Source: an uncultured Oscillospiraceae bacterium | GTDB taxonomy: Bacteria > Bacillota > Clostridia > Oscillospirales > Oscillospiraceae | Direction: 5' to 3' | DNA length: 64,000 nt | Assembly: GCA_948616425.1 (NCBI GenBank) | Contig: CAPGBJ010000041.1 | Span: forward strand, 70,913 to 134,912 | Translations under genes and position numbers: made by a program | Shown here: positions 9,727-18,658 of the stretch, piece after piece | Position numbering within the stretch: position 1 is the first letter of the stretch | How the letters are laid out: each line of letters starts with the position of its first letter | The notes under the pieces: model-generated | The model's input: the letters and a program-made list of their open reading frames with translations, nothing else | Told to the model about the DNA's origin: nothing | Database searches by the model: none

Positions 9727-11991
9727 ATGGCTGTTATTGGTACGTTCGGTTCCTTTACCGCTGCGCGGTTGGGAATCTATGTCTCCCAGGCCTCTCTTAA
9801 TGTGACGGGCAACAATATTGCTAACATCAATACCCAGGGCTACACCCGTCAGCGGGCGGACCTGGTGTCCCTCCACTCCGCGGGCAGCTCCCGAATTGCG
9901 AGCAGCTTTAACCTGGACATCGGCTACGGCGTTCTGGTGGACCAGGTGTCCCAGCTTCGGGACCCCTACCTGGATATCCTCTACCGGGATGAGCAGGCTA
10001 GCGTAGGCTACTATGAGGCCCGGGTAAAGGGGCTGTGGCAGCTGTCCAACGTCTTGGACGAGGTGGGCAAGGGCAACGGAGAGTTTGGCATCATCGAGGC
10101 CCAGTTTAACGACCTGCTGAGCCAGCTGCAAAGCTATAACAACCGGGTCAATGACGATGTGTATGACACCACCGTCCGCGGTTCCGCCGAGAGTCTGGTA
10201 AAGCTGTTCAACACTTACGCCAAGACCCTGACCCGGGTGAAAGACAACCAGCTGTCCGACCTGCAGAACGACGTGAAGTCGGTGAACACCATCCTGAACC
10301 AGATCCGGGACCTGAATGTCCAAATCCGCCAGGCGGGTATCCACCATGAAAAGGCGCTGGAACTGCGGGACACCCGCAATGTGCTCATCGACAAGCTGTC
10401 CGCCTACGCCAAGATTGAGGTTCAGTACAGCATGGAAAAACTGGATGAGTTTTCCGAGGTGGAGAAGTTATCCATCACCCTGGCCGACTCGGGCAATCCC
10501 CCCATCTACCTGATTAACGGCATCTACGGCACCCAGCTGTCCATGCCGGAGACAGCGGCGGCCCGCAATCCGAACTATGACCCGGAGAACCCCAAAGGGA
10601 TGCAGTATATCAGCCGGGAGAGCAACACCAAGTCCACCCCGCCAAAGATTGTGCTGACCGATAACGAGCGCGAGGCGATGCAGGACGCAAACGGCAAGCT
10701 GATGCTGAATGATTTGGCGACCAGAGAGGCGATTGAAGGGGCGGGCAATGTTGACCCGGACAGCGTCTATGATGCCACCTTTGAGGGCGGCATGAAGTAT
10801 CTGGATGCCAACGGAGACCCCACCGACGATCCGGATCAGGCCGCCATAGTGGACAACGCCAAGGCGGGTTCTGACGCCAACCGGCTGTGGATGCAGCTGG
10901 CCCCCCTGGTAGACGAGCGGGGCAGATATATCAAGGACGAGTACGGAAAGGACATCACCGATACGGTGGACCTGGGGGACAACACGCTCTTCGGGTCCCT
11001 CCAGGCCAAACGGGAGCTGCTCACTGAGGAGGGCGAGTTTGCCAGCGAGGACGACATTAAGTTCGACCCTGACGCCAACATCAAGCGGGGAATCCCTTAC
11101 TACCAGCGGGCGCTGGACGCCCTGGCCCGAAAGTTCGCCGACAGCTTCAATGTGGCGAACACAGGGACAGACGACGCCGGAAACCCCAACTATGAAAAGG
11201 TATTTTTGGGCTACGAGAAAAAGGTCAACGAAAACGGGGTGGAAGTGTACGACCTGGACCCTGCCACCTGTACCTTGGCGAAGCGGCCCGTTGACCCTGC
11301 CAGCGATGAGGGAAAAGTGGTGGCGGCTCTGGTGGCGTCGGGCCTGTCCCAGTCGGCGGCAGAGGAGTACCTGATGCGCACCGACCTGAGAGATCTCCCC
11401 CCTGAGCTCCAGTCCGCGGTGCAAAAGGTGCAGGAACCCCACCTGACTACGCAGGGCTGCGGAACCGAGAAATATGGCGGCGGCGTCCTGTTCAGCAACA
11501 GTGGCGACAGCAACGACCATGAGAATATCACCGCCGCCAACATCTCTATCGCCAAGGACTGGGCGGTGGGTTCCACACGTATTCTGAGCAGCAAAAACTA
11601 CAACCCCTTTGAGAATACCACCGCCGACGACAACATTTACCACCTGATTGGCCTGATGAGCGAGCAGATGGAGTATAAGGCTGACGATATCAGCGACATT
11701 GTTCCCGACGCGGACAAGGGGGACACGACCTATTTCAAGGGCTCTTTCCAGCAGCGCCTGGCTGATATCAACAACATTCTGGCCACCGACCAGCAGACCA
11801 CTACCATCCAGTACAACAGCTTTGAGGGCACCTCCCTGAGTTTGGACAACCAGCGCCAGAGCGTCTCCGGCGTGGACCTGAACGAGGAGGCCACCAATAT
11901 GATGGTATTCCAAAAGTCCTATGCCGCCGCCTGCCAGCTGATGACCACCCTGGATTCTATGCTGGATAAGCTGATTAACGGCACAATCTGA
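9727..11991 (+). CDS. flgK: Flagellar hook-associated protein 1, FlgK
   Basis: FlgK forms the first hook-filament junction zone outside the cell. The N-terminal rod-family motif SLNVTGNNIANINTQGYTRQ (residues about 21-40) and the C-terminal SGVDLNEEATNMMVFQKSYA...LDSMLDKLI are diagnostic and form the D0/D1 core. At 754 residues it is longer than most homologues; the extra length is an acidic Asp/Asn-rich central region (residues about 270-560), expected to be surface exposed. Start ATG 9727 follows AAAGGAG. Confidence 0.95.
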   Translation: MAVIGTFGSFTAARLGIYVSQASLNVTGNNIANINTQGYTRQRADLVSLHSAGSSRIASSFNLDIGYGVLVDQVSQLRDPYLDILYRDEQASVGYYEARVKGLWQLSNVLDEVGKGNGEFGIIEAQFNDLLSQLQSYNNRVNDDVYDTTVRGSAESLVKLFNTYAKTLTRVKDNQLSDLQNDVKSVNTILNQIRDLNVQIRQAGIHHEKALELRDTRNVLIDKLSAYAKIEVQYSMEKLDEFSEVEKLSITLADSGNPPIYLINGIYGTQLSMPETAAARNPNYDPENPKGMQYISRESNTKSTPPKIVLTDNEREAMQDANGKLMLNDLATREAIEGAGNVDPDSVYDATFEGGMKYLDANGDPTDDPDQAAIVDNAKAGSDANRLWMQLAPLVDERGRYIKDEYGKDITDTVDLGDNTLFGSLQAKRELLTEEGEFASEDDIKFDPDANIKRGIPYYQRALDALARKFADSFNVANTGTDDAGNPNYEKVFLGYEKKVNENGVEVYDLDPATCTLAKRPVDPASDEGKVVAALVASGLSQSAAEEYLMRTDLRDLPPELQSAVQKVQEPHLTTQGCGTEKYGGGVLFSNSGDSNDHENITAANISIAKDWAVGSTRILSSKNYNPFENTTADDNIYHLIGLMSEQMEYKADDISDIVPDADKGDTTYFKGSFQQRLADINNILATDQQTTTIQYNSFEGTSLSLDNQRQSVSGVDLNEEATNMMVFQKSYAAACQLMTTLDSMLDKLINGTI

Positions 11992-12009
11992 TAAGGAGGG
12001 AAGCTGAAC

Positions 12010-13449
12010 ATGGGCTTTCGTATTACGACCAACATGATGATGAGTACCTACCGGTACAATCTGATGAACAACACCAATCGAGTATCCGACTCTCGAGACA
12101 AAGTGTTAACCCAACGAAACTTTAACAGCTACGCCGAGGACCCGGCCGCGGCCACCCAGGCTTTCCGTCTGCGCCGGGACTGGTACCAGACCAAGAGTCA
12201 GGTCAGCAACACCGCAGATGTTTACAGCAAGTTCAATACGGCCCACGAGAATGTGCAGGGAATGTTGGACGATCTGATCAACCCGATGGAGAAGGTTTCT
12301 ATCATCCGGGGCACCAACGGCACCTCCGGCGAGAGCCGCCAGGCTCTGGCCCAGGTGCTGCGGCAGACTGCTGAGTCCATGATCCAGGGATTTAACCAGC
12401 AGCTGGGTGACCACTTCATCTTTGCCGGGAACGACGGTTTGAACGCCCCCTTTGAGTGGAAAGGGGAGAACCTGTACTTCCGGGGAATCAATGTCAACGC
12501 GGGCGGGGTGCCAAAGCCCAGTGCAGCGGAGCCGACTTGGCTGGCGGACGTGAAGAGCGGCGCTGAAGCTGGCGGCACCTGGTCAGATGACGCCCAGGCG
12601 TGGTATGATTATTACACGCGCGCCACGGATGAAAAGCCTGCCACAGCTGAGCCAACCTGGCTGAATGACTATGCAAATCTAGATGGTGTCATTTCTAAGG
12701 AGGAACAGGGCTGGATTGACTACTACCAGCGCAAGACTGACCAGAAGCCTGCCGCAGCGGAGCCCGCCTGGGCCACGTCCGGCACGCCTCCCACGGACAA
12801 GTATGGTGTGCCCACTGACATGCCTATGGTGGGGGCGGACGAGGTGGAAGCCGGGTGGATCGCCTACTACAAGGACCAGGGAGACCTGGCCAAGTTAAAA
12901 GAGATGTCCGAGGAAGAGATGTATATCGACCTGGGCATGGGCGCGGAGGAGAAGGGGGCCAACAACCCCGTCCGGGGCACTTACTTCAACAGCGCCCTGT
13001 CCGGCTTGAACTATACCAACTACGGTGTAGACGAGGACGGCGACCCCAAGAATTTTGCCATTCTTATGAGAGAGATGGCCGACGTCTTCGATACTTGGGA
13101 TGAAGACACCCAGAGCTTTAACCCAGATATTGCCAAAAACTCCGCTGCCGGCCTGTCTAAAGATGAGTTGGAAAAAAAGGCGTACCGCCTGATGGACAAA
13201 CTGAAGGCCGCTCAGGAGACCCTGACCTCGGACCATGTAGAGCTGAATGCCCGGTCCTCCTTCCTCAAGACCAACCAGGAGCGGCTGGAGCTTCAGGCAT
13301 CCCAGCTGAACATGCAGATCATGGACGTTGAGCAAGTGGACCTGGCTGACGCCATTACTGGCTTCTCTTGGGATATGTACTGCTATAATGCCGCGTTGAA
13401 GATCGGCAATCAGCTGCTCAGCCAATCGCTGATCGACTATATGAACTGA
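12010..13449 (+). CDS. flgL: Flagellar hook-associated protein 3, FlgL
   Basis: FlgL is the second junction protein, between FlgK and the filament. Flagellin-like N-terminus RYNLMNNTNRVSDSRDKVLT with the typical SYAEDPAAATQAFRLR, and C-terminal LNMQIMDVEQVDLADAIT, support the call. At 479 residues it exceeds the usual 300; the excess is a central insert at about residues 168-295 made of three imperfect repeats, each with AEPTWL/AEPAW and GWIDYY/AWYDYY elements. ATG 12010 follows AAGGAGGGA, 18 bases after flgK. Confidence 0.93.
   Translation: MGFRITTNMMMSTYRYNLMNNTNRVSDSRDKVLTQRNFNSYAEDPAAATQAFRLRRDWYQTKSQVSNTADVYSKFNTAHENVQGMLDDLINPMEKVSIIRGTNGTSGESRQALAQVLRQTAESMIQGFNQQLGDHFIFAGNDGLNAPFEWKGENLYFRGINVNAGGVPKPSAAEPTWLADVKSGAEAGGTWSDDAQAWYDYYTRATDEKPATAEPTWLNDYANLDGVISKEEQGWIDYYQRKTDQKPAAAEPAWATSGTPPTDKYGVPTDMPMVGADEVEAGWIAYYKDQGDLAKLKEMSEEEMYIDLGMGAEEKGANNPVRGTYFNSALSGLNYTNYGVDEDGDPKNFAILMREMADVFDTWDEDTQSFNPDIAKNSAAGLSKDELEKKAYRLMDKLKAAQETLTSDHVELNARSSFLKTNQERLELQASQLNMQIMDVEQVDLADAITGFSWDMYCYNAALKIGNQLLSQSLIDYMN
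12509..12891 (+). repeat. Three imperfect tandem repeats within flgL
   Basis: Units begin near 12511, 12630 and 12742 (period about 111-119 bases). Translated, each starts KPxxAEPxW and ends with a W-x-x-YY element, then a DxxD/DxGD turn. They lie in the variable surface domain of FlgL. Confidence 0.7.
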
Positions 13450-13497
13450 CCGGGGTAAAACTGCCGCTTGGCATATCAGCTCCGCGGAGGAAATAAA

Positions 13498-13540
13498 GGG
13501 CGGTCCTGCGGGGCCGCCCCCCGGCGTGGGGGCTGTTTTT
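13498..13540 (+). terminator. Rho-independent terminator after flgL
   Basis: GC-rich double hairpin: GGGCGG with CCGCCC, and GCCCCC (13516-13521) with GGGGGC (13528-13533), followed by TGTTTTT. It closes the flgM-flgN-flgK-flgL unit. Confidence 0.8.
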
Positions 13541-13624
13541 ACATTTGCCATGCTGCATTGTGTGTATTCAAGAAGCTGTGTTCAGGGCGGTGAGGCGCCG
13601 TCTGGATGGACCTTCCCGTCAGTG

Positions 13625-13653
13625 TGAACACAGGTTTTTCAAACCTGTGTTCA
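13625..13653. repeat. Perfect 13-bp inverted repeat upstream of yviE
   Basis: TGAACACAGGTTT at 13625-13637 and its exact complement at 13641-13653, with a 3-base TTC loop and no T-run. It lies in the 378-base gap between flgL and yviE (13450-13827), which otherwise holds only the flgL terminator and no convincing ORF or promoter. It could be an operator or an RNA hairpin. Confidence 0.6.
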
Positions 13654-13827
13654 TATGTGTTGGAGGCCATGCGGACAATTGTGCCGACTTCTCTTGCAGG
13701 CCGTCTGGGGTGTTGCAGAGGATCTCCTTTGACTGCCGGAAAAGTCCCATCCGTCCCGACGATGAATGCAGGTTCTAAAGGTAAGGATGCCTTGTTGAAA
13801 AGAGTAGAAGGGAGTGCACATCACACA

Positions 13828-14436
13828 ATGAAACCGTTGATTGAGATCACAACTGTCCCCATTCAGATCGAGATGAAGACCACCAACGCCAAGTTGGAAT
13901 ATGCCCGGGGCACTGCCGAGATGGAGATTACCCGGGAAAAGAATGGTCTGCAGATTAAGAGCCGCCCCATCAAGGTCAATATCGACACCTTTGAGGCCCG
14001 AAATTCTCTCTCGCCCACCCTGGCCCGTTATCTGGAGCAGAACGCCCAGAAGGGGCACCAGGCGGCCTATGAGGCCACCGCAACCTATGCCCGCCAGGGC
14101 CAGCTGCTGCTGGAGACCCGGGTAGGAGAGGAGCTGGTCACCCAGTTTGCCGAAGAGGCCATGATGAAGGACGTCAAGACCAATGTGGGGATAGACTTTA
14201 TCCCCAAGGCGGGACCGGAGATCACCTGGGACCCTGGCGAGATGAATATCCGCTATGAGATGGATAAGCTGAACATCGACTGGCGGATGAACGAGGGGAG
14301 CTTTGAGTTTACGCCCGGCGACATTGAGTTTACCGTCACCCAGCGGCCCGATGTGGTAATTAAATATTTGGGTGGCCCCATCTATGTGCCGCCCTCCTCT
14401 GATCCCAATTACGAACCGGTGGATATAAAGGTATAA
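13828..14436 (+). CDS. YviE-like flagellar locus protein (DUF6470 family)
   Basis: A 202-residue protein of unknown biochemical role. Its position between flgL and fliW-csrA matches yviE in the Bacillus order. The start MKPLIEITTVPIQIEMKT is typical of the family; a middle helical part (EQNAQKGHQAAYEATATYA) and a beta-rich C-terminus (KAGPEITWDPGEMNIRYEMD) follow. ATG 13828 has GGGAG 13 bases upstream; the frame is open to 13606 but that part has no family resemblance. Not predicted to be secreted. Confidence 0.75.
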   Translation: MKPLIEITTVPIQIEMKTTNAKLEYARGTAEMEITREKNGLQIKSRPIKVNIDTFEARNSLSPTLARYLEQNAQKGHQAAYEATATYARQGQLLLETRVGEELVTQFAEEAMMKDVKTNVGIDFIPKAGPEITWDPGEMNIRYEMDKLNIDWRMNEGSFEFTPGDIEFTVTQRPDVVIKYLGGPIYVPPSSDPNYEPVDIKV

Positions 14437-14442
14437 GGTGTG

Positions 14443-14473
14443 GATTCTCCTCCCCGGCAGGGGGAGGAGAATC
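14443..14473 (+). other. Intercistronic hairpin between yviE and fliW
   Basis: A 13-bp perfect stem, GATTCTCCTCCCC (14443-14455) and its complement (14461-14473), loop GGCAG, no T-run. It starts 6 bases after the yviE stop and ends 18 bases before fliW, so it is more likely an mRNA stability or attenuation element than a simple terminator. Confidence 0.6.
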
Positions 14474-14491
14474 TGCTAAACAGGAGGAACT

Positions 14492-14947
14492 ATGCGTTTA
14501 AAGACCAAATATTTTGGTGAGATTGAGTGTCAGGAGACAGATGCGCTCCGCTTCCCCGAGGGACTGTTTGGCTTTGAGGAGGAAAAGGAATTCTTTCTGC
14601 TGCCCTTTGAGGGGGGCGAGGGCTCTCTGCTGTGCTTCCAGAGCGCAATGACCCCGGGCCTGGCTTTTGTGGCAATGAATCCCTTCTCCCTAAAGCCGGA
14701 CTATACTCCGGTGCTCACAGCCGGAGAACTGAAGACCATGGGGGTGGAGCGCAGTGAGGACCTGTGCTTCTACACGCTGTGTGTGGTGCGCAGTCCGGTG
14801 GCGGACAGTACGGTGAATCTCCGCTGCCCCGTGGTGGTAAACGATCATACCAGACAGGCTATGCAGGTTATCCTGGAGGATGGGAGCTACCATATGCACC
14901 ACCTTCTGTCAGAGTTTGGACGGAAGGAGGGGGACGGCCCATGCTGA
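14492..14947 (+). CDS. fliW: Flagellar assembly factor FliW
   Basis: FliW binds flagellin and antagonises CsrA, forming the homeostatic FliW-flagellin-CsrA switch for flagellin translation. The 151-residue protein shows the family hallmarks FPEGLFGFEEEKEFFLLP, MTPGLAFVAMNPF and CFYTLCVVRSP. ATG 14492 follows ACAGGAGGAACT. Its last 7 bases overlap csrA, so the two are translationally coupled. Confidence 0.95.
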   Translation: MRLKTKYFGEIECQETDALRFPEGLFGFEEEKEFFLLPFEGGEGSLLCFQSAMTPGLAFVAMNPFSLKPDYTPVLTAGELKTMGVERSEDLCFYTLCVVRSPVADSTVNLRCPVVVNDHTRQAMQVILEDGSYHMHHLLSEFGRKEGDGPC

Positions 14948-15177
14948 TTTTACAGCGCAAGGAGGGGGAGTCCCTGCTGGTTGGGGAGGAAATAGAGATC
15001 ACCGTTTTAGCTGTGGAGGCGGGGCGAGTCCGGCTGGCCATTCAGGCGCCGCGGAATGTCACCATTCTGCGCAGCGAACTGCGGGTGGCCGCCCAGGCCA
15101 ATCGAGAGGCGGCAGACGAGGAGGTCTCTCCATTGGAACTGCTGGGTGTGCTGAAAGAGCGGGAAAAAAAGGAATAG
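14941..15177 (+). CDS. csrA: Carbon storage regulator CsrA
   Basis: A small RNA-binding translational repressor that recognises GGA in hairpin loops, in Bacillus mainly the flagellin leader. The 78-residue sequence has MLILQRKEGESLLVGEEIEITV and VRLAIQAPRNVTILRSEL with the RNA-contacting Leu4 and Arg residues of the family. The C-terminal tail is rather long and charged. Overlaps the end of fliW. Confidence 0.95.
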   Translation: MLILQRKEGESLLVGEEIEITVLAVEAGRVRLAIQAPRNVTILRSELRVAAQANREAADEEVSPLELLGVLKEREKKE

Positions 15178-15185
15178 AGACTGCA

Positions 15186-15219
15186 AAAAGGCCGTATGTT
15201 GGAAAGCAGACGGCCTTTT
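15186..15219. terminator. Terminator after csrA
   Basis: AAAAGGCCGT (15186-15195) pairs with ACGGCCTTTT (15210-15219); A and T tracts on both sides allow bidirectional function. It starts 8 bases after the csrA stop. Confidence 0.85.
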
Positions 15220-15438
15220 CTGTGAGCTATGGGTGTGATTACATATTTTATTTGGTAAAAAGTGAAAAAAGATGGGTTGTATAGAGGGGGGATTTACTGA
15301 AATTACCATTGCATTCAGCAGCAATATGCTGTATTCTATAAACTACTTTCAGTGGGCACCCCTCTCCGAACAAGGAGCGGGGCGCTTTCGCCGACCGCAA
15401 TTATCACAAAATTCAAGAGAATATATTTAAGCAATGTC

Positions 15439-15467
15439 TTGCAATGAGCGGAAAAATAAGCTATAAT
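15439..15467 (+). promoter_or_regulatory. Sigma-A promoter P1 of the flgB operon
   Basis: TTGCAA (15439-15444), 17-base spacer, TATAAT (15462-15467). Predicted start near 15474 gives a leader of about 137 bases before flgB. Confidence 0.75.
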
Positions 15468-15539
15468 TCATAATACCCTAAATAGCTGTGCGGAGCAGAA
15501 ACGGCTGTTAAAGTGCCGTGAAAAGTCTGACAGCCGCCC

Positions 15540-15568
15540 TTGCGTTTTTAAAGAAATCGTGGTATGAT
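15540..15568 (+). promoter_or_regulatory. Sigma-A promoter P2 of the flgB operon
   Basis: TTGCGT (15540-15545), 17-base spacer, TATGAT (15563-15568), 43 bases before the flgB start. Confidence 0.6.
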
Positions 15569-15610
15569 GGGTACTGCTAGACTTGCCCCATTCTGAGAGG
15601 AGGCACCGCC

Positions 15611-16003
15611 GTGTCTATGCTGTTTACAAACTCCCTGCTCATGCTGGAGCGGGCGATGAATTTTCAGTGGACCAAGCAGAGTGTTATTAACGACAATATT
15701 GTCAATGCAGAGACGCCCAATTACAAGGCGAAATATGTCACCTTTGAGGAGGCGCTGGACTCCAGCATCCGTTCTGCACGGCTCAATCCGGGCCAGCGGG
15801 TGGCTGCAATGCGCTCCGCCATCGACCGCGCCCAGCCGCGGATCCATGTGGCCGAGTACGAGAGTATGCGTATGGATGACAACGGCGTCAATATAACAGA
15901 GCAGGAGACAGAAGCGGTCCGCAACGCATTTCAGATGCAGTACACCATAGATTCGATTAATAGTAATCTGTCTTTGATGCGCACCCTGATTCGGGGGCAG
16001 TAA
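15611..16003 (+). CDS. flgB: Proximal rod protein FlgB
   Basis: FlgB is part of the flagellar rod crossing the envelope. The 130-residue length is normal. The motif VINDNIVNAETPNYKAKYVTFEEAL (split here as VINDNIVNAETPNYK then AKYVTFEEAL) and the C-terminal NAFQMQYTIDSINSNLSLM define the family. GTG 15611 follows GAGAGGAGG. It is the first gene of the long flagellar operon. Confidence 0.93.
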   Translation: MSMLFTNSLLMLERAMNFQWTKQSVINDNIVNAETPNYKAKYVTFEEALDSSIRSARLNPGQRVAAMRSAIDRAQPRIHVAEYESMRMDDNGVNITEQETEAVRNAFQMQYTIDSINSNLSLMRTLIRGQ

Positions 16004-16079
16004 ACTGTCCCGGCTAAGGTTTTATTTAGGCGCTCCAAAGTGAGACCGCCTAAGCATAGTAATAGTGGAGGGGAAATTT

Positions 16080-16544
16080 ATGGCCTTCGTCAGTTCCATC
16101 GATGTGATCGGGTCTGGCTTCACAGCCCAGCAGCAGCGGTTGGATGTGATTTCTGAGAACATCGTCAATCTGAATACGACCCGCACTGAAAATGGGGAAG
16201 GTCCTTACCGCCGGAAGGTAGTGGTGTTCCAGGCGGACAATGGAACCGGCCGGTTCCGGGATGTGCTGGCCCGCACCCGCCACGGACGGGGGGGGCGTTT
16301 CGCCACCGAGACCGTAGCAGGCGTCAGAGTGGTTGAAGTGGGGGAGGACCCCTCTGATTTCAAGTTGAAGTATGACCCGGATGACCCTGACGCCAATGAG
16401 GATGGGTACGTTGAGCTGCCCAACGTGGATCTGGTGAAAGAAATCACAGATGGCATGGCGGCAAGCCAGGCGTTTTCCGCCAATGTCACCGCGTTTAATC
16501 TTCTGAAGACACTGATTTCCAAAGGACTGGAGATCGGTAAGTAA
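16080..16544 (+). CDS. flgC: Proximal rod protein FlgC
   Basis: A 154-residue rod subunit. Evidence is the N-terminal segment SGFTAQQQRLDVISENIVNL, followed by YRRKVVVF, a central PNVDLVKEITDGMAAS and C-terminal FNLLKTLISKGLEIGK, all in family order. ATG 16080 follows GTGGAGGGGA; the upstream frame (from 16065) has no better start. Confidence 0.93.
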   Translation: MAFVSSIDVIGSGFTAQQQRLDVISENIVNLNTTRTENGEGPYRRKVVVFQADNGTGRFRDVLARTRHGRGGRFATETVAGVRVVEVGEDPSDFKLKYDPDDPDANEDGYVELPNVDLVKEITDGMAASQAFSANVTAFNLLKTLISKGLEIGK

Positions 16545-16676
16545 ATGAGTCTAGGTCAGGTTGAATTTTCGTCCGTCGGGCAGGACGCCCAGAGATGAAA
16601 AATTGGTCTGGCCTGGATTTGCGTTTTGGGATAGTGAAAAAGCGGGCTCTTTTAGCCCTTTCAGGAGGAGTTTAAT

Positions 16677-16982
16677 ATGGAGTTTTCCCCGATTCGTCCC
16701 ATTGAACCCCTGTGGGATACAACACAGACACAGCCGACAGAGGCGGCCTCTGCCCCTGCGACCTCTGTCTTTGCCAATGTGTTTCGGCAGGCCATTGAAA
16801 ATGTGCGCCAGACCAATGCGGAGCAAGTCTATTTGGAGTACCAGCTGTCCACCGGTCAGCTGGATAATCCGGCCCTGGTGACCACCGCCACCAGTAAAGC
16901 CACCACTGCCGCTCTGCTGCTGATGGAGATGCGCAACAAGGCGATAGACACTTATAATGAGCTAATGCGTATCTCTTTATAA
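16677..16982 (+). CDS. fliE: Hook-basal body protein FliE
   Basis: FliE links the MS ring to the rod. The 101-residue protein ends with the conserved TTAALLLMEMRNKAIDTYNE and begins with a variable Pro/Thr-rich part. ATG 16677 follows AGGAGGAG. Position between flgC and fliF is canonical. Confidence 0.92.
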   Translation: MEFSPIRPIEPLWDTTQTQPTEAASAPATSVFANVFRQAIENVRQTNAEQVYLEYQLSTGQLDNPALVTTATSKATTAALLLMEMRNKAIDTYNELMRISL

Positions 16983-17026
16983 GTACAGCACATGTTATTT
17001 GAGATGACTGGCCGGAGGGATCCAAG

Positions 17027-18658
17027 TTGCAGACAAAACTGAAGGGCTTTTGGGAAAAAGTCAAAAGCTTTTTTGCAAAACTGAACAAGAAGACCCGCAT
17101 CCTGCTGGGGATTTGCGCCGGAGTCATCCTGGTGATGATAATCGCGGCGGTGCTGTTGCTGAACCGGAAGGAGTATGTTGTGCTTCGCACCGGCCTTACT
17201 GCCAGTGAGACCAGCACCATTGTCCAGTTCCTCAGTGACAACGGGGTGACGGACTATCAAATACAGGGCGACTCCGTTCTGGTGCCAAAGGGGCGGGAAA
17301 TCCAACTCCAAAGTCAGTTGGCCCTGTCCAACTACTCCACCACAGGCTTTTTGTATTCCTATTACACAGAGCACTCAGGTGGGATTACGACCAGCGACGA
17401 GCAGCGAAGAGCGTTTCTGATCTCCACTCAGGAGCGCCTAGAGGCCATTATCCGCACCTTTGAGGGGGTCCGAGAGGCATCTGTAACCATTGCTCCAGGG
17501 ACAGACCGGGTCTATGTGCTGGACCCCAAGTCTACGCCGGCCACCGCCTCGGTAGTGGTCACGCCGGACGGGAACCGACAGCTGAGCAATGGAGTGGTCA
17601 ACGCCATTCGGAATACCGTGGCCCGAAGCGTCCAGGGGCTGGAAATTTCGAATATCAGTATTGAGGACACCCTGGGCAATACATATTCCAGCGGCAATGC
17701 GACGGACAGCATCGGGGAAGCCAGCGCCATGAAGCTGATGTACGAGGAGCAGGTCAGCAATCAGGTCCGCACCCAGGTGCTTCAGGCTTTGGAGGATATT
17801 TACGGCCCTGATAATGTGCGGGTGGCTGTCAACAGTACCATTGATATCAACCGCAAGGTGATTAACAGCACCCAGTATCAGCAGCCTGAGGGCTCGGTAG
17901 AGGGGGGCGGCCTGATCGGAAAGGACCAGTGGTACTGGGAGTTGATCCGCGACGGCACGACACCGGTAGGCGGGACAGTGGGTACCCCCACTAACTCCGA
18001 TATCCCCTATTATCCTAACCTGGACACAAACCTGACCGGCGATGAAAATTATGCCGGCGCCCAGGGAGACCGGGAACACAAGATTGACACCACCACCCAG
18101 CAGGAAGAGGTGCTGGCCTTTACCATCACTGACGTGAGGGTGGCGGTCACCATCAATCAGAACTGTACAAACGCCAATTCCCTGGGGACAGATGCGCTCA
18201 AGTCCCATGTGGCCACCGCCTCGGGAATCGGTACTGAGACCCCGGAGGAACATGTATCCGTCATCATTGCGCCCTTTGACCGGCCCACTCCCACCCCGAG
18301 CGGCAATGGTTTCTTCCTGCCGACAGACAGTTGGGTGCTCTATGCCGCAATCGGCGGACTGGTTCTGTTCCTGATTCTGCTGATTCTCATTCTGCTTCTC
18401 CGGAGTAGAAGCAAGAAGAAGAAACTGGCCCAGCAGCAGGCCCTGGAGGAGGAACTGCGGCTGGCAGAGGCCGAAGAACTCGCAAAGTCCGCGGCGCTGG
18501 CACCACCTCCCACCGATGGCGCCGATATTATGGAGATCAATACCGAGAAGAGTATGGAACTGCGTAAAACAGTGCGGCAGTTCGCTCAGAATAACCCAGA
18601 GATTGCCGCTCAGATGGTGAAAGCCTGGCTGCGGGGAGGGGAGGATGACAATGGCTGA
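17027..18658 (+). CDS. fliF: MS-ring protein FliF
   Basis: FliF forms the membrane ring that anchors the basal body and contacts FliG. Membrane helices are at residues about 24-46 and 433-458; between them lie the ring-building domains (for example TGLTASETSTIVQFLSDNG and RVYVLDPKSTPATASVVV). The C-terminal tail IAAQMVKAWLRGG is the FliG-binding segment. TTG 17027 follows GGAGGG (17014). It overlaps fliG by 8 bases, or 14 if fliG starts at 18645. Confidence 0.95.
   Translation: MQTKLKGFWEKVKSFFAKLNKKTRILLGICAGVILVMIIAAVLLLNRKEYVVLRTGLTASETSTIVQFLSDNGVTDYQIQGDSVLVPKGREIQLQSQLALSNYSTTGFLYSYYTEHSGGITTSDEQRRAFLISTQERLEAIIRTFEGVREASVTIAPGTDRVYVLDPKSTPATASVVVTPDGNRQLSNGVVNAIRNTVARSVQGLEISNISIEDTLGNTYSSGNATDSIGEASAMKLMYEEQVSNQVRTQVLQALEDIYGPDNVRVAVNSTIDINRKVINSTQYQQPEGSVEGGGLIGKDQWYWELIRDGTTPVGGTVGTPTNSDIPYYPNLDTNLTGDENYAGAQGDREHKIDTTTQQEEVLAFTITDVRVAVTINQNCTNANSLGTDALKSHVATASGIGTETPEEHVSVIIAPFDRPTPTPSGNGFFLPTDSWVLYAAIGGLVLFLILLILILLLRSRSKKKKLAQQQALEEELRLAEAEELAKSAALAPPPTDGADIMEINTEKSMELRKTVRQFAQNNPEIAAQMVKAWLRGGEDDNG

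Larger units (their letters stand above)
15220..15610. other. Leader region of the flgB operon
   Basis: This 391-base gap between csrA and flgB holds no gene. It carries two sigma-A promoters and, between them, a possible hairpin CGGCTGT/ACAGCCG (near 15512-15537) followed by GTTTTT, a weak attenuator candidate. The first 200 bases show nothing I recognise. Confidence 0.5.
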
